Below are positions 35,446 to 44,119 of a stretch of 64,000 bases of DNA, in pieces (the first letter of the stretch is position 1; every line of letters begins with the position of its first letter). The stretch is taken from positions 124,001-188,000 of the forward strand of contig CAVSCI010000021.1 of the NCBI GenBank assembly GCA_963726365.1, written 5' to 3'. The position numbers and the translations under genes were made by a program. The notes below the pieces were generated by a model, which worked only from the letters and a program-made list of their open reading frames with translations, did not search any database and had not been told where the DNA came from. This DNA is from JAABQG01 sp963726365. Its GTDB lineage: Bacteria > Pseudomonadota > Gammaproteobacteria > Burkholderiales > Burkholderiaceae_C.

Positions 35446-36369
35446 ATGCTGGCCCAACGCACCGTCAAGACCCTCACCCGCGCGGTGGGCGTGGGCTTGC
35501 ACAGCGGGCAGCGGGTCGAGTTGACATTGCGTCCGGCCCAGCCGGACACGGGCATCGTCTTCCGGCGGGTGGACCTGCCCAATCCGGTGGATATTGCCGT
35601 GTCTGCGCTGGCCGTGACGGATACACGGCTGGCATCGACCATCTCCGTGGGCGGCGCCAGGGTGAACACGGTCGAGCACCTGATGTCGGCCTGTGCGGGT
35701 CTGGGCATCGACAATCTCTACGTGGACATCACGGCCGAGGAAGTGCCCATCCTGGATGGTTCCGCTTCCTCGTTTGTCTTCCTGTTGCAGAGCGCTGGCA
35801 TCGCATTGCAGAACGCGCCGCGACGCTTCATCCGGGTCACGCAACCCGTCGAAGTCCGGGAGGGTCAGGGTGACAACGTGAAATGGGCGCGTCTGGAGCC
35901 CTTCCATGGGTACAAATTACGCTTCGAGATTGACTTTCACCATCCTGCGGTCGACTCGACCGGCCAGTTTGTGGAGTTTGATCTCGGGCAGGGTTCGTAC
36001 TCTCGCGACATTGCCAGGGCGCGCACCTTCGGGTTCACCAGGGACGTCGAAATGATGCGCTCCAACGGCCTGGCGCTGGGTGGTGGGCTGGACAACGCCA
36101 TCGTCATGGACGACTACAAGGTGCTCAACAGCGAGGGCTTGCGCTACGACGACGAGTTCGTCAAGCACAAGATCCTTGATGCCATGGGCGACCTGTACCT
36201 GTTGGGCAAACCCCTGCTGGCGGCCTACAGCGCTTTTCGCTCGGGGCACGCACTCAACAACCGGCTCTTGCGGGAGTTGCTGGCGCATCCCGAGGCTTAT
36301 GAAGTCATGACCTTCGACGATGAGAAGAAGGCGCCGGGTGGCTTTGCCCTGCCTGCGCGGGCCTGGTAA
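35446..36369 (+). CDS. lpxC: UDP-3-O-acyl-GlcNAc deacetylase
   Basis: A 307-residue zinc enzyme catalysing the committed step of lipid A synthesis. MLAQRTVKTLTRAVGVGLHSG starts the protein. Zinc ligands are the His in NTVEHLMSA and the His and Asp in KHKILDAMGDLYL; the catalytic His is in SGHALNNRLLREL. It lies 24 bases after ftsZ, its usual place in proteobacteria, linking outer-membrane and murein synthesis. A TAAAAT hexamer just upstream may give it its own promoter. Confidence 0.97.
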   Translation: MLAQRTVKTLTRAVGVGLHSGQRVELTLRPAQPDTGIVFRRVDLPNPVDIAVSALAVTDTRLASTISVGGARVNTVEHLMSACAGLGIDNLYVDITAEEVPILDGSASSFVFLLQSAGIALQNAPRRFIRVTQPVEVREGQGDNVKWARLEPFHGYKLRFEIDFHHPAVDSTGQFVEFDLGQGSYSRDIARARTFGFTRDVEMMRSNGLALGGGLDNAIVMDDYKVLNSEGLRYDDEFVKHKILDAMGDLYLLGKPLLAAYSAFRSGHALNNRLLRELLAHPEAYEVMTFDDEKKAPGGFALPARAW

Positions 36370-36377
36370 ACATTGCC

Positions 36378-36554
36378 ATGTTGCTGTTTCGCTGGACTAT
36401 CTTCCTGCTGCTGATCGCGGCGGGCGTGTCTTTTGCGTTCTACGCGGGCACGGGACAGGCGCGGTTCAAGCAGTTCGGGCTGGTCGTACTCAAATGGACG
36501 ATTCTGGCCGGGCTCGGCTTCTTTGGTGTCCTGATCCTCGAACGCATTGCCTGA
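36378..36554 (+). CDS. Small two-helix membrane protein
   Basis: A 58-residue ORF eight bases after lpxC. Two hydrophobic segments (about residues 3-22, LFRWTIFLLLIAAGVSFAFY, and 36-54) are separated by a basic loop (GQARFKQFG), so it is a probable hairpin inner-membrane protein. I do not recognise a family. The tight spacing and direction suggest co-transcription with lpxC. It ends 20 bases from the convergent ruvC. Confidence 0.65.
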   Translation: MLLFRWTIFLLLIAAGVSFAFYAGTGQARFKQFGLVVLKWTILAGLGFFGVLILERIA

Positions 36555-36574
36555 GCGCTTTAGCGCCTGGCCTT

Positions 36575-37123
36575 TCAGTGGCTCCTTCCGCCTCGGTACA
36601 TGCCGCTGGTGGTGCGTTGCAGTCCGTGCGCCGCGGCCAGTTTGTTCATTGAGGCCCTGGCATGCGCGTGCGTGACGGCCATCCCCAGCGCGTCGGCCGC
36701 GTCCTGGCGTGGGAGGGCGGGCAATTGCAGCAGCCGTTTGACCATTTCCTGGATCTGCGACTTGGCGGCGCGACCGTGACCGGTGATGGCCTGCTTCATC
36801 TGCAGTGCGGTGTACTCCGCCACGGGAAGATCGCAAGAAACCAGCGCCGTTACGCAAGCCCCCCGGGCTTGGCCCAGCAGCAGCGTGGCCTGGGGATTGA
36901 CGTTGACAAAAATGATCTCGACCGAGGCCTCATCGGGTTCGTAGCGTTCACGCAGTTCCCGAATCCCGTCATAGAGCACCTTCAGCCGCGCGGGCAGATT
37001 GCCGAGGTCCAGGTGGGTGGTCTTGATCACACCGCTGGCCACATAACTCAGCGCATGCCCTGCCACGTCCACCACGCCAAAGCCGGTGGTTTGCAGGCCC
37101 GGGTCAATCCCAAGAATGCGCAT
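36575..37123 (-). CDS. ruvC: Holliday junction resolvase RuvC
   Basis: A 182-residue endonuclease that cuts recombination junctions. Catalytic acidic residues are visible in RILGIDPGLQTTGFGVV, in EASVEIIFVNVNPQATLLLGQARG and in DAADALGMAVTHAH. The ATG at 37123 is preferred over the TTG three codons upstream because family members start MRILGIDPG. ruvA and ruvB are not in the window. An AT-rich stretch upstream (37124-37166) separates it from the CdsA-like gene. Confidence 0.95.
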   Translation of the reverse strand: MRILGIDPGLQTTGFGVVDVAGHALSYVASGVIKTTHLDLGNLPARLKVLYDGIRELRERYEPDEASVEIIFVNVNPQATLLLGQARGACVTALVSCDLPVAEYTALQMKQAITGHGRAAKSQIQEMVKRLLQLPALPRQDAADALGMAVTHAHARASMNKLAAAHGLQRTTSGMYRGGRSH

Positions 37124-37166
37124 AGACTTCAAAATTCATAGCATTTGATGGCCGTTTGACGCTGGG

Positions 37167-38156
37167 CTACGCCCCAAAATACCATCGAACCGAGTGAAAA
37201 AACACGGGCGCGGCAAAACACAGGGCGTCCACCCGGTCCAGCAACCCGCTGGCACCGGTGACCGAGTGCCCCTGCGCGCCCCAGTTGGGCACGCCGCGGT
37301 CGCGCTTGAGCGCCTTCATGACCAAGTGCCCCATCGAGCCCGCCACGCAGGCGATCAGCGCCATCGCCATCGCCTGCCCAGGCTTGAACGGCGTGATGCC
37401 GGCCAACAACCCACCCAGCACGCTGCCGGTCGCCACGCCGATGGCCCAACTCGTCCAGTTGAAGCTTTGGCTCACGTTTGGTGCGCGCGGCGGCCGGGGC
37501 CAGCGGCGGCTGACCAGGTGCTGAACCAGCGTGCCGGTCTGTACCACGAACACCAGGAAAAAAACCAGGAACGCCCCTTTGTCGCTCCAGTTTGGAAACT
37601 CCAGCAGCAGCAAGGCCGGTACGTGACTCATGCCGTAGACGCAGACCATGATGCCCCACTGCAGCTTGGCGTTGCGCTCCAGAAACCGCTGCGGGTCGTC
37701 GGCCAGCGCGCTGACCACCGGGATCGCCAGAAACACATATACAGGAATAAACACGGTAAACAGGTCGAAATGCTGGCTCGCCACCAGCCAGAACTGGATC
37801 GGCAGCACCACAAAAAACGCCAGCACCAGACTGCGGTGGTCGCCGCGCCGCGTCGGCGAGAGCGTGATGAATTCGCGCAGCGCAAAGAACGCAATGATGG
37901 CAAACAGTGCAGTGGCGACCCCTTCGCCGGACGCCCAGCCGACCCAGAACACGATCACCATCGCCCAGGAAGTGCGCAGCAGGGCCCGCGTTTCCGTCAG
38001 GCGGGCGTTGATGACCTCGGCCTGCGGCGAATCGCCGCGTTCGCGCAGCGACAGCATGAACACCGTGACATGGGTCAGGAACAACAGCCCGAAGACGATG
38101 ATGAACAGCGCGCTGACCTGCTGCTCCGCTGTGAGGTTGCGAAGATACTGGTTCAT
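37167..38156 (-). CDS. Phosphatidate cytidylyltransferase-like protein (COG4589 type)
   Basis: A 329-residue membrane protein with about eight hydrophobic segments. The C-terminal GSMGHLVMKALKRDRGVPNWG...GHSVTGASGLLDRVDAL resembles the CdsA signature, in which SxxKR and GHGGxxDRxDS bind CTP and metal. It probably makes CDP-diacylglycerol or a related CDP-lipid. It is adjacent to a PlsC-like acyltransferase nine bases away, a pairing that recalls E. coli ynbB and neighbours, but no CDP-alcohol phosphotransferase is beside it. It is likely not the only CdsA of the cell. Confidence 0.8.
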   Translation of the reverse strand: MNQYLRNLTAEQQVSALFIIVFGLLFLTHVTVFMLSLRERGDSPQAEVINARLTETRALLRTSWAMVIVFWVGWASGEGVATALFAIIAFFALREFITLSPTRRGDHRSLVLAFFVVLPIQFWLVASQHFDLFTVFIPVYVFLAIPVVSALADDPQRFLERNAKLQWGIMVCVYGMSHVPALLLLEFPNWSDKGAFLVFFLVFVVQTGTLVQHLVSRRWPRPPRAPNVSQSFNWTSWAIGVATGSVLGGLLAGITPFKPGQAMAMALIACVAGSMGHLVMKALKRDRGVPNWGAQGHSVTGASGLLDRVDALCFAAPVFFHSVRWYFGA

Positions 38157-38165
38157 GGTGCAGCC

Positions 38166-38777
38166 CTACACATCGCGCAGCGCCACCACGGCGAGTCGGG
38201 CACGGTCCAGAAATGCGCGCCGCTCTTCGCCTTCAGCCAGACGGATCGGGGCGCCAAAAGTCACCGAGCACAAAATCGGCACCGGCACCACCTCGCCCTT
38301 GGGCATCACCCGTTGCACGTTGTTGATCCATGCCGGCACCAGCACCACCTCGGGGAACTTGCAGGTCAGGTTGTACAGCCCGGCCTTGAACGGCTGCGGC
38401 TCCTCGGCGTTGCCGCGCGTGCCCTCGGGGAAGATGATCAACGAGTCGCCACGCTCCAGCGCGTCGAACAATGGCTGCAGCGGGTCTTCGTCGCCGGAGC
38501 GCTCACGCTCCACGTAAACCGCGTTGAAAACCGCCGTGGTGATCCATTGCTTGAACGGGGTCCTGGTCCAGTAATCCTTGGCCGCAATCGGGCGCGTGAT
38601 GCCCCGCAACTCGTGCGGCAGCGCCGCCCAGATCATCACCAGGTCGGCGTGGCTCTGGTGGTTGGCGAAGTAGATGCGCTGCTCTGCCTTGGGCGGGCAG
38701 CCATACCAGCGCGCCTGTGCCCCAGTCAGGAACCGGATCAGCCCCAACAGAAACAGACTCATCAGTTTGGCGCGCAT
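38166..38777 (-). CDS. Lysophospholipid acyltransferase (PlsC family)
   Basis: A 203-residue protein with a hydrophobic N-terminus. The acyltransferase motif HxxxxD is in FANHQSHADL and the second motif in IIFPEGTRG. It transfers an acyl chain to a lysophospholipid or related acceptor at the inner membrane. It is nine bases upstream of the CdsA-like gene, so the two probably work in sequence. The acceptor is unknown. Confidence 0.85.
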   Translation of the reverse strand: MRAKLMSLFLLGLIRFLTGAQARWYGCPPKAEQRIYFANHQSHADLVMIWAALPHELRGITRPIAAKDYWTRTPFKQWITTAVFNAVYVERERSGDEDPLQPLFDALERGDSLIIFPEGTRGNAEEPQPFKAGLYNLTCKFPEVVLVPAWINNVQRVMPKGEVVPVPILCSVTFGAPIRLAEGEERRAFLDRARLAVVALRDV

Positions 38778-38813
38778 CGCCGGATCATAAATGCACCGAC
38801 GGCGAGCACGGCT

Positions 38814-39596
38814 TCATGGCAGCTCTGCATCGCCCATGCGTGCCACGATGATGCTGGCGCGATGGCTGAGGTAAGGCGAATTGGGCACTTTCTCGAAATA
38901 CTTGGGGCGCGGCAACATCACGGCCAGTCGTGCGGCCTCGTAGGCGCCAAGCTTGGCCGCGGGCTTGCGGTAATAGTGCTGGGCGGCAGCCTCGGCGCCG
39001 AAGACGCCCTCACCCCACTCGACGTTGTTCAGGTAGATCTCCAGAATCCGCTGCTTGGGCAGAAGCAACTCGAGCATCACGGTCAGCAGGAATTCCTGTC
39101 CCTTGCGCAGAAACGTGCGCTCACCTGATAGGAGCAGATTCTTTGCCAGTTGCTGGGTAATGGTGGACCCGCCGATGATTTTCGGCGCTTTGGCGGGCGG
39201 GGCGGGCTTGCCGGGCCGCGTTGGTGGCGCGCGCTTTGCCGCCAGATCTTCGGCCCGCGCATTTTTGTCCCAGGCTTTCTGGATGGCCTCCCATTCGACG
39301 CCATCGTGATTGACAAAATCCCCGTCTTCGGACGCAATCACCGCGCGCTTCAGCGAGTCTGAAATCTGTGCATAGGGCACCCAGTTCTGACGCCAGCGCA
39401 GCGTGCCTTTTTCCGTCAGGATGCGCCATGCTTCCGAGCGTTCGAAAGTTGTCGACTGCGGGTCCACCACGACCATCATGGCGATGCGGCCAATGAAAAA
39501 GACCTGCAGCGCCAGCGCGGCGGCCGTCACCCAGACCAGCCAGCGCAGAAATCCGGACGTCATGGATGGCCGTGCTGCACTCGCCATGAACGTCAC
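38814..39596 (-). CDS. mtgA: Monofunctional peptidoglycan glycosyltransferase
   Basis: A 260-residue GT51 enzyme that polymerises lipid II. A membrane anchor at about 18-42 is followed by VIASEDGDFVNHDGV (catalytic Glu), GGSTITQQLAKNLLLS and ILEIYLNNVEWGEGVFGAEAAAQHYY. A Pro/Ala/Lys insert of about 25 residues (RPGKPAPPAKAP) sits between WDKN and IIGGST, longer than in E. coli MtgA. The start overlaps the aroE stop by four bases. Confidence 0.94.
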   Translation of the reverse strand: MTFMASAARPSMTSGFLRWLVWVTAAALALQVFFIGRIAMMVVVDPQSTTFERSEAWRILTEKGTLRWRQNWVPYAQISDSLKRAVIASEDGDFVNHDGVEWEAIQKAWDKNARAEDLAAKRAPPTRPGKPAPPAKAPKIIGGSTITQQLAKNLLLSGERTFLRKGQEFLLTVMLELLLPKQRILEIYLNNVEWGEGVFGAEAAAQHYYRKPAAKLGAYEAARLAVMLPRPKYFEKVPNSPYLSHRASIIVARMGDAELP

Positions 39597-40441
39597 GTCC
39601 TTGCGACGTTGTCGACGATGACGCGCAACTCGGCCAGCACGGCGGCTGATGGCGGGCGCACGCCGCGCCAGATCAGGAATGATTCAGCGGCCTGTTCCAC
39701 CAGCATGCCCAGGCCGTCGCGCGGCCGGGCGCCATGGGCGCCAGCCCAGGCCATGAAGCCCTGTGCGGCAGGGCCGTACATCATGTCAAGCGCCAGGGTG
39801 CCGTGCTTGAGCACCGAAGCGGGCACCGGTACCCCGGCGCCGCCCAGGCTGCTGGCGGTGGCGTTGACCACCACGTCGAAATTACCGGCCAATCCGGGAT
39901 CGTCGAGTGCGCAGGCCTGCAGCGTGACGCTTTCGTGCGCGGCCAGCGCGGCATGGCGCTGCACCAGCTCGTCGGCGCGGGCCAGGGTGCGGTTGGCGAT
40001 CACGATTCGGCGAGGCCACTGGCCGATCAGCGGGCCCAGCACACCGGCCGCCGCGCCGCCCGCGCCGATCAGCAGCACATCGCGCCCGGTCAGCGCCACG
40101 CCGGCATTGCCGGTGATGTCGGCCACCAGCCCGGGGCCGTCGGTGTTGTGGGCGCGGATGGCGTCGCCGTCGAAGTGCAGGGTGTTGGCGGCGCCGGCCA
40201 GCGCCACGCCGGGGCTCTGCCAGGTGGCCAGCGCCGCCGCTTCGTGCTTGAACGGCACGGTGACGTTGCAGCCGCGCCCGCCGGCTGCGCGAAAGGCCAT
40301 CACGGTGGCGCTGAAGCCATCCAGCGGCGCCAGCTGGCGCTCGTAGCGCAGGGTCTGGCCGGTCAGTTCGGCGAATCGGGCGTGAATCCACGGCGAGCGG
40401 CTGTGCGCCACCGGATTGCCCATGACACAGTACAGGTCCAT
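39593..40441 (-). CDS. aroE: Shikimate dehydrogenase
   Basis: A 282-residue NADPH enzyme reducing 3-dehydroshikimate. The substrate-binding GNPVAHSRSPWIH, the catalytic Lys in NVTVPFKHEA, the Asp in NTDGPG and the NADP loop IGAGGAAAGVLGPL are intact. It overlaps mtgA by four bases and follows the TonB-like gene by 16 bases. It supplies the pathway whose first enzyme is encoded at 49.1 kb. Confidence 0.95.
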   Translation of the reverse strand: MDLYCVMGNPVAHSRSPWIHARFAELTGQTLRYERQLAPLDGFSATVMAFRAAGGRGCNVTVPFKHEAAALATWQSPGVALAGAANTLHFDGDAIRAHNTDGPGLVADITGNAGVALTGRDVLLIGAGGAAAGVLGPLIGQWPRRIVIANRTLARADELVQRHAALAAHESVTLQACALDDPGLAGNFDVVVNATASSLGGAGVPVPASVLKHGTLALDMMYGPAAQGFMAWAGAHGARPRDGLGMLVEQAAESFLIWRGVRPPSAAVLAELRVIVDNVART

Positions 40442-40457
40442 GCGGGTGTTTTCTGCC

Positions 40458-41318
40458 TCAGCGGTTCGTCAGTTTGGTCTCGAGGGTTTCGTCACGCGTG
40501 AACCTGAAGCGCGAAACGACCACGATCTGGTCTGCCTGGCGGCGCATGGCGTCACTGAAGCTGCCAAAAGGTCCTGCGGCCCGGGCGATCGCCATGGCAC
40601 GCCGGTCCAGGGTGGGGTTGCCTGAGGTCTGGACCACCTCCACCTGGAGCACCGTGCCGTCATGGTTGATGGTGACGATCATGGTCAGCTCCCCATAGAT
40701 CTTGGCGCCCCCGGCCTCTGGGAAGTTCTCGGTGCCCTTGTCTTCGATTTTCCGACGCAGGCCGTCGTAATAGGTGGCATACACCTCCTCGCGAGTGGCG
40801 GGGCTGATGTAGCGCTTCTTGGGGCGGGCGTTTTCCTCGTTCACGCGTCGTTCGATCTCGGCGAGCATGTCGACCAACTGGCGTCGCTTCTCCTCGATCG
40901 CCAGACTGGTGGGCGTGACCCCGGTCCGCTTCGGGTCGGGTATCGGCATGGCTGCGAGCTGGCGACGGATCTGCGACAGCAGCATCATCTGCTGCTGCTG
41001 CAAGGCTTCGATCTGGCGTCGCGCGTCTTCGCTGGCGTCGCCGGCTTCGGTGAGCGCCGACGGTGGCAGCGGTGTCGTGGCGCGGCCTTTTTCAGCATCG
41101 CCACCGCCCGCCAGCGTGTGCTGCGCGATGGCGCTGGCCTTCGCGGGATCGGTCTTCTCCAGACTCTTTGCGTTGACCAGGATCACTTCCAGCGGCGTGT
41201 CCTGAAAGATGCGGTTGAATCCCTCGGGATCGATGAAGCGCACGGTCAGCAGCACCGCATGCACGGCGATGGACGCGCCCAGTGCGATCTGTAAGGTGCT
41301 GAAGGAGCGAAAATTCAC
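40458..41318 (-). CDS. TonB-family protein
   Basis: A 286-residue bitopic protein. A membrane helix near residues 10-27 (IALGASIAVHAVLLTVRF) is followed by a periplasmic coiled coil (EDARRQIEALQQQQMMLLSQIRRQL) and a C-terminal TonB-like domain (TINHDGTVLQVEVVQTSGNPTLDRRAMAIARAAGPFGSF). The Pro-rich spacer of classical TonB is missing and no exbB/exbD is adjacent, so it may be a TolA/TonB-like envelope protein rather than an iron-uptake TonB. It overlaps the RNB gene by four bases. Confidence 0.78.
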   Translation of the reverse strand: MNFRSFSTLQIALGASIAVHAVLLTVRFIDPEGFNRIFQDTPLEVILVNAKSLEKTDPAKASAIAQHTLAGGGDAEKGRATTPLPPSALTEAGDASEDARRQIEALQQQQMMLLSQIRRQLAAMPIPDPKRTGVTPTSLAIEEKRRQLVDMLAEIERRVNEENARPKKRYISPATREEVYATYYDGLRRKIEDKGTENFPEAGGAKIYGELTMIVTINHDGTVLQVEVVQTSGNPTLDRRAMAIARAAGPFGSFSDAMRRQADQIVVVSRFRFTRDETLETKLTNR

Positions 41319-43378
41319 GATGCGGAATTATCGCCGGCGCCTGCGTCGGCCTCGTTCACATCGACCGCAATGGCGATCGGCCCGGCGGAAACTTCCTCTT
41401 CATCTTCATCGGTCTCGTCCACGGACGCGGGCGCGACGTCCAGACGCTCGATAACCGTGCCGCTGACGTCCAGGGAGATCTCGTCGATCTCGCCCAGCTT
41501 CACCCGCAACCGGGCACCGCGCGTCAGTCCCTGGGCACCCAGTACCGGGAACACCAGGGGCAGCTCGTCGGCGCGCACCAGCCAGCTGCCGCCATAGCCT
41601 TCCTTGAAAGTCGTGGCGACCAGCTCGGTGATGCCCTGCTGCTCCAGGTATTTGAGCGTCCAGAAACGCTCCATGCCGGCCTGGTACCCGTTGTAGGCGC
41701 TGTAGGCCGCGTCGAAGCCGCTGATGATGGAGAACAGCTCGGCGTCCTTGGGCTTGAATGGGGCGGCCAGTGCGGCGGTCTTGCCATGGCGGGCGCAGGC
41801 GATGATCTGCCACTGGTTTACCAGGTCGGTGTAGCGGCGCAGGGGTGAGGTGCTCCAGGCGTAGCTTTTGACGCCAATGCCGGCGTGCGGCAGCGCCTTG
41901 GTGCCCATGCGCACCTTGACGCCGGGCGCCATGGAAGCCTGGCTGCGGTAGATGCCCGGCACGCCAAGTTCAGCCATCCAGTTGCCCCAGGTGCTGTTGG
42001 CCAGGATCATGGCTTCGGCCACGATCAGGTCCAGCGGCGAGCCGCGCTGGCGGGTGGTGATATTCACTGGCTCGTCGCCGGTGGGCACGTTCCCTTCATT
42101 GCCGACGAGGCGGAAGTTGTAGTCCGGCCGGTTGAAGTTCTCGGGCTTGCCACGAACCACCTCGCGCCTGGCCTTCAGGTCCTTGGCGAAGCGGTACAAA
42201 AATGAGAGCACTTCACGATCTATCGGCGCTGGACTATGCTCAATTTCATGCTCAAACGCCGGATTTTCAAGCCATTCGGGCGTGATCAGGGTGTCGAGCT
42301 GGTCGTGGCGCAGGTTGGCGGCGATCGGCACGCGCTCGATCTTCGTTTCCGAGCCACGGATCTCCAGCGTGGCCTCGTCCAGCGTGACATACAGCGACAC
42401 CGCCGGGCAGGCACGGCCCTCTGAGAGCGTGTAGCCCTGCACGATGTCGTCCGGCAGCATGGTGATCTTGTAGCCCGGCATGTAGACCGTGGACAGCCGG
42501 CTGCGCCCCACCTGGTCGATCGGGCTGCCTGGCAGCACCACCAGGCCCGGCGCGGCGATGTGCACGCCCAGCACCACGGTGCCGCTGCCCAGCCCCTGGA
42601 CGGAGAGCGCGTCGTCGATCTCGGTGGTCTGCGAGTCGTCGATCGAATAGGCCTGCACCTGCGCGAGAGGCAGCTCTTCGGTGATGGGCGGCGCCTGCAA
42701 CGGCGGGAAGGCCGTGCCCTTGGGAAAGTTGTCGAGCAGGAAGCGCTGCCAGTGGAACTGGTACGCCGATTCGATGGCGCCAGCCTGCTGCAGCAGAGCC
42801 AGCGGCGGCAGGTGCGTGGCGCGCGAGGCCTCGACCACGGCCTTGTATTCGGGTGCGTTCTTGTCAGGGCGGAACAGGATCTTGAAAAGTTGCTCGCGGA
42901 TCGGCGCAGGGCAGCGGCCCGCGGCCAGCTCGGCCGACCAGTCGGCAATCTGCTGCAGGATGACCTTCTTCTTTTCGATGGCGGCCAGCGCCTGTTGCAG
43001 GATTTCAGCCGGCGCCTTCTTGAAACGCCCCTTGCCCGCGCGGCGAAAGTAATGCGGTGCCTCGAACAGGCGAAACAGGGCGCCGGCCTGCTGCGCCAGC
43101 GTGGCGTCGGCGCTGAAATAGTCGCGCGCCAGGTCGGCAAAGCTGAATTCGCCCTCGGGGGCGAACTCCCAGGCCAGCTCCAGCTCGATGGTCTGCGCCA
43201 CGGCGGCAGCCTGGGCCATCAGCTCGGCCGGGGCGGGCTTCTCGAACTTGATCAGGATGTTGGCGGCCTTGACCTTGACGCGTTTGCCGCTGTCCAGCTC
43301 GACCTGGGACGAGGCTTCCGCCTCCGACAACACACGCCCCGCCATGAACTTGCCGGCTTCTTCAAACAATACATGCAT
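41315..43378 (-). CDS. RNB-domain ribonuclease (RNase II/R family)
   Basis: A 687-residue 3'-5' exoribonuclease. The catalytic box is YSIDDSQTTEIDDALSV, with the Asp residues of RNase II positions 201, 209 and 210; position 207 is Glu, as in a group of bacterial and organellar RNB enzymes. GVHIAAPGLVVLPG, MLPDDIVQGYTLSEGRACPA and the C-terminal SPLRRYTDLVNQWQ follow, and an S1-like domain ends the protein before an acidic tail. It lacks full cold-shock domains and is shorter than RNase R. Confidence 0.88.
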   Translation of the reverse strand: MHVLFEEAGKFMAGRVLSEAEASSQVELDSGKRVKVKAANILIKFEKPAPAELMAQAAAVAQTIELELAWEFAPEGEFSFADLARDYFSADATLAQQAGALFRLFEAPHYFRRAGKGRFKKAPAEILQQALAAIEKKKVILQQIADWSAELAAGRCPAPIREQLFKILFRPDKNAPEYKAVVEASRATHLPPLALLQQAGAIESAYQFHWQRFLLDNFPKGTAFPPLQAPPITEELPLAQVQAYSIDDSQTTEIDDALSVQGLGSGTVVLGVHIAAPGLVVLPGSPIDQVGRSRLSTVYMPGYKITMLPDDIVQGYTLSEGRACPAVSLYVTLDEATLEIRGSETKIERVPIAANLRHDQLDTLITPEWLENPAFEHEIEHSPAPIDREVLSFLYRFAKDLKARREVVRGKPENFNRPDYNFRLVGNEGNVPTGDEPVNITTRQRGSPLDLIVAEAMILANSTWGNWMAELGVPGIYRSQASMAPGVKVRMGTKALPHAGIGVKSYAWSTSPLRRYTDLVNQWQIIACARHGKTAALAAPFKPKDAELFSIISGFDAAYSAYNGYQAGMERFWTLKYLEQQGITELVATTFKEGYGGSWLVRADELPLVFPVLGAQGLTRGARLRVKLGEIDEISLDVSGTVIERLDVAPASVDETDEDEEEVSAGPIAIAVDVNEADAGAGDNSAS

Positions 43379-43422
43379 GGCCGGGATTGTCCCAGCAAAA
43401 TTCCGGCGGCCCGTCTCGAGTG

Positions 43423-44007
43423 TCAGTTGAGGTTCAGAAAGTCGAATATCGCGTCGATATGGTCGTCAAAGTCGCTCAGGGCGTGGTCGCCGCCGGGCAG
43501 CAGCCTGATCTTCGCGCCGGGGTAGCGGCCGGTCATCTCGCGCCAGTCCAGCACCTCGTCGCCTTGGGCAATGACGGCGAATACCTTCTCTGGCGCCTCC
43601 AGCCGGTCAAGCTCCAGCGCCCGCAGTTCCTCCACGAAAGCGGGTTCGAAGAAAAACCGCTCTTCAGGACTGTGAAACTGGGTCTGCTCGCCGATATAGG
43701 CCGCCAGGTCGCGCGCCGGAAACACGGCCGGGTTCAGCAGCACCGCCGGACAACCGGTCTGTTGCGCGACCCAGGTGGCGTAGAAGCCGCCCAGTGATGA
43801 GCCCATCACCGCCATCGACTCGCGCGGCCAGCTAGCGATGCCCTGCATCACCATCGCCATGGCGGCTTGCGGCGAGGGCGGCAGCTGCGGGCACCACCAG
43901 ACGACTTCCGGGTTGCGGGCCTGGACCCGGGCGGCGACTTTTTTCGCCTTGATGGACTGGGGCGACGAGCGGAATCCGTGCAGGTAGAGCAAGTGGGTGA
44001 TGGGCAT
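43423..44007 (-). CDS. YqiA/UPF0227-like alpha/beta hydrolase
   Basis: A 194-residue esterase-like protein. LLYLHGFRSSPQSIKA at the N-terminus, nucleophile Ser in MGSSLGGFYATW, Asp in AQGDEVLD and His in GGDHALSDF form a complete catalytic triad of the YqiA type. Substrate unknown. The ATG at 44007 starts the family core; the longer frame lies antisense to phoD. Confidence 0.88.
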   Translation of the reverse strand: MPITHLLYLHGFRSSPQSIKAKKVAARVQARNPEVVWWCPQLPPSPQAAMAMVMQGIASWPRESMAVMGSSLGGFYATWVAQQTGCPAVLLNPAVFPARDLAAYIGEQTQFHSPEERFFFEPAFVEELRALELDRLEAPEKVFAVIAQGDEVLDWREMTGRYPGAKIRLLPGGDHALSDFDDHIDAIFDFLNLN

Positions 44008-44119
44008 GGGGCTATGGTAGCGGCGCAGCGGACCAAGGCACGCAAGGGCGCGGTCTGCGCCGGACCGTGGCGTTGCGCCTGCGCCTGTGTCACGATCAAG
44101 TCCCCTCTGGATCCACGTC

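Noticed and set aside
37194..39128. A 644-codon open frame on the plus strand
   Set aside because: It lies antisense to the CdsA-like, PlsC-like and mtgA genes, has repetitive His/Arg/Gln composition and no family motif; a GC-rich shadow frame.
41315..43378. Glu at the position of RNase II Asp207 in the RNB nuclease
   Set aside because: A TTEIDDALSV-type box is usual in one RNB subgroup, so loss of activity is not implied.
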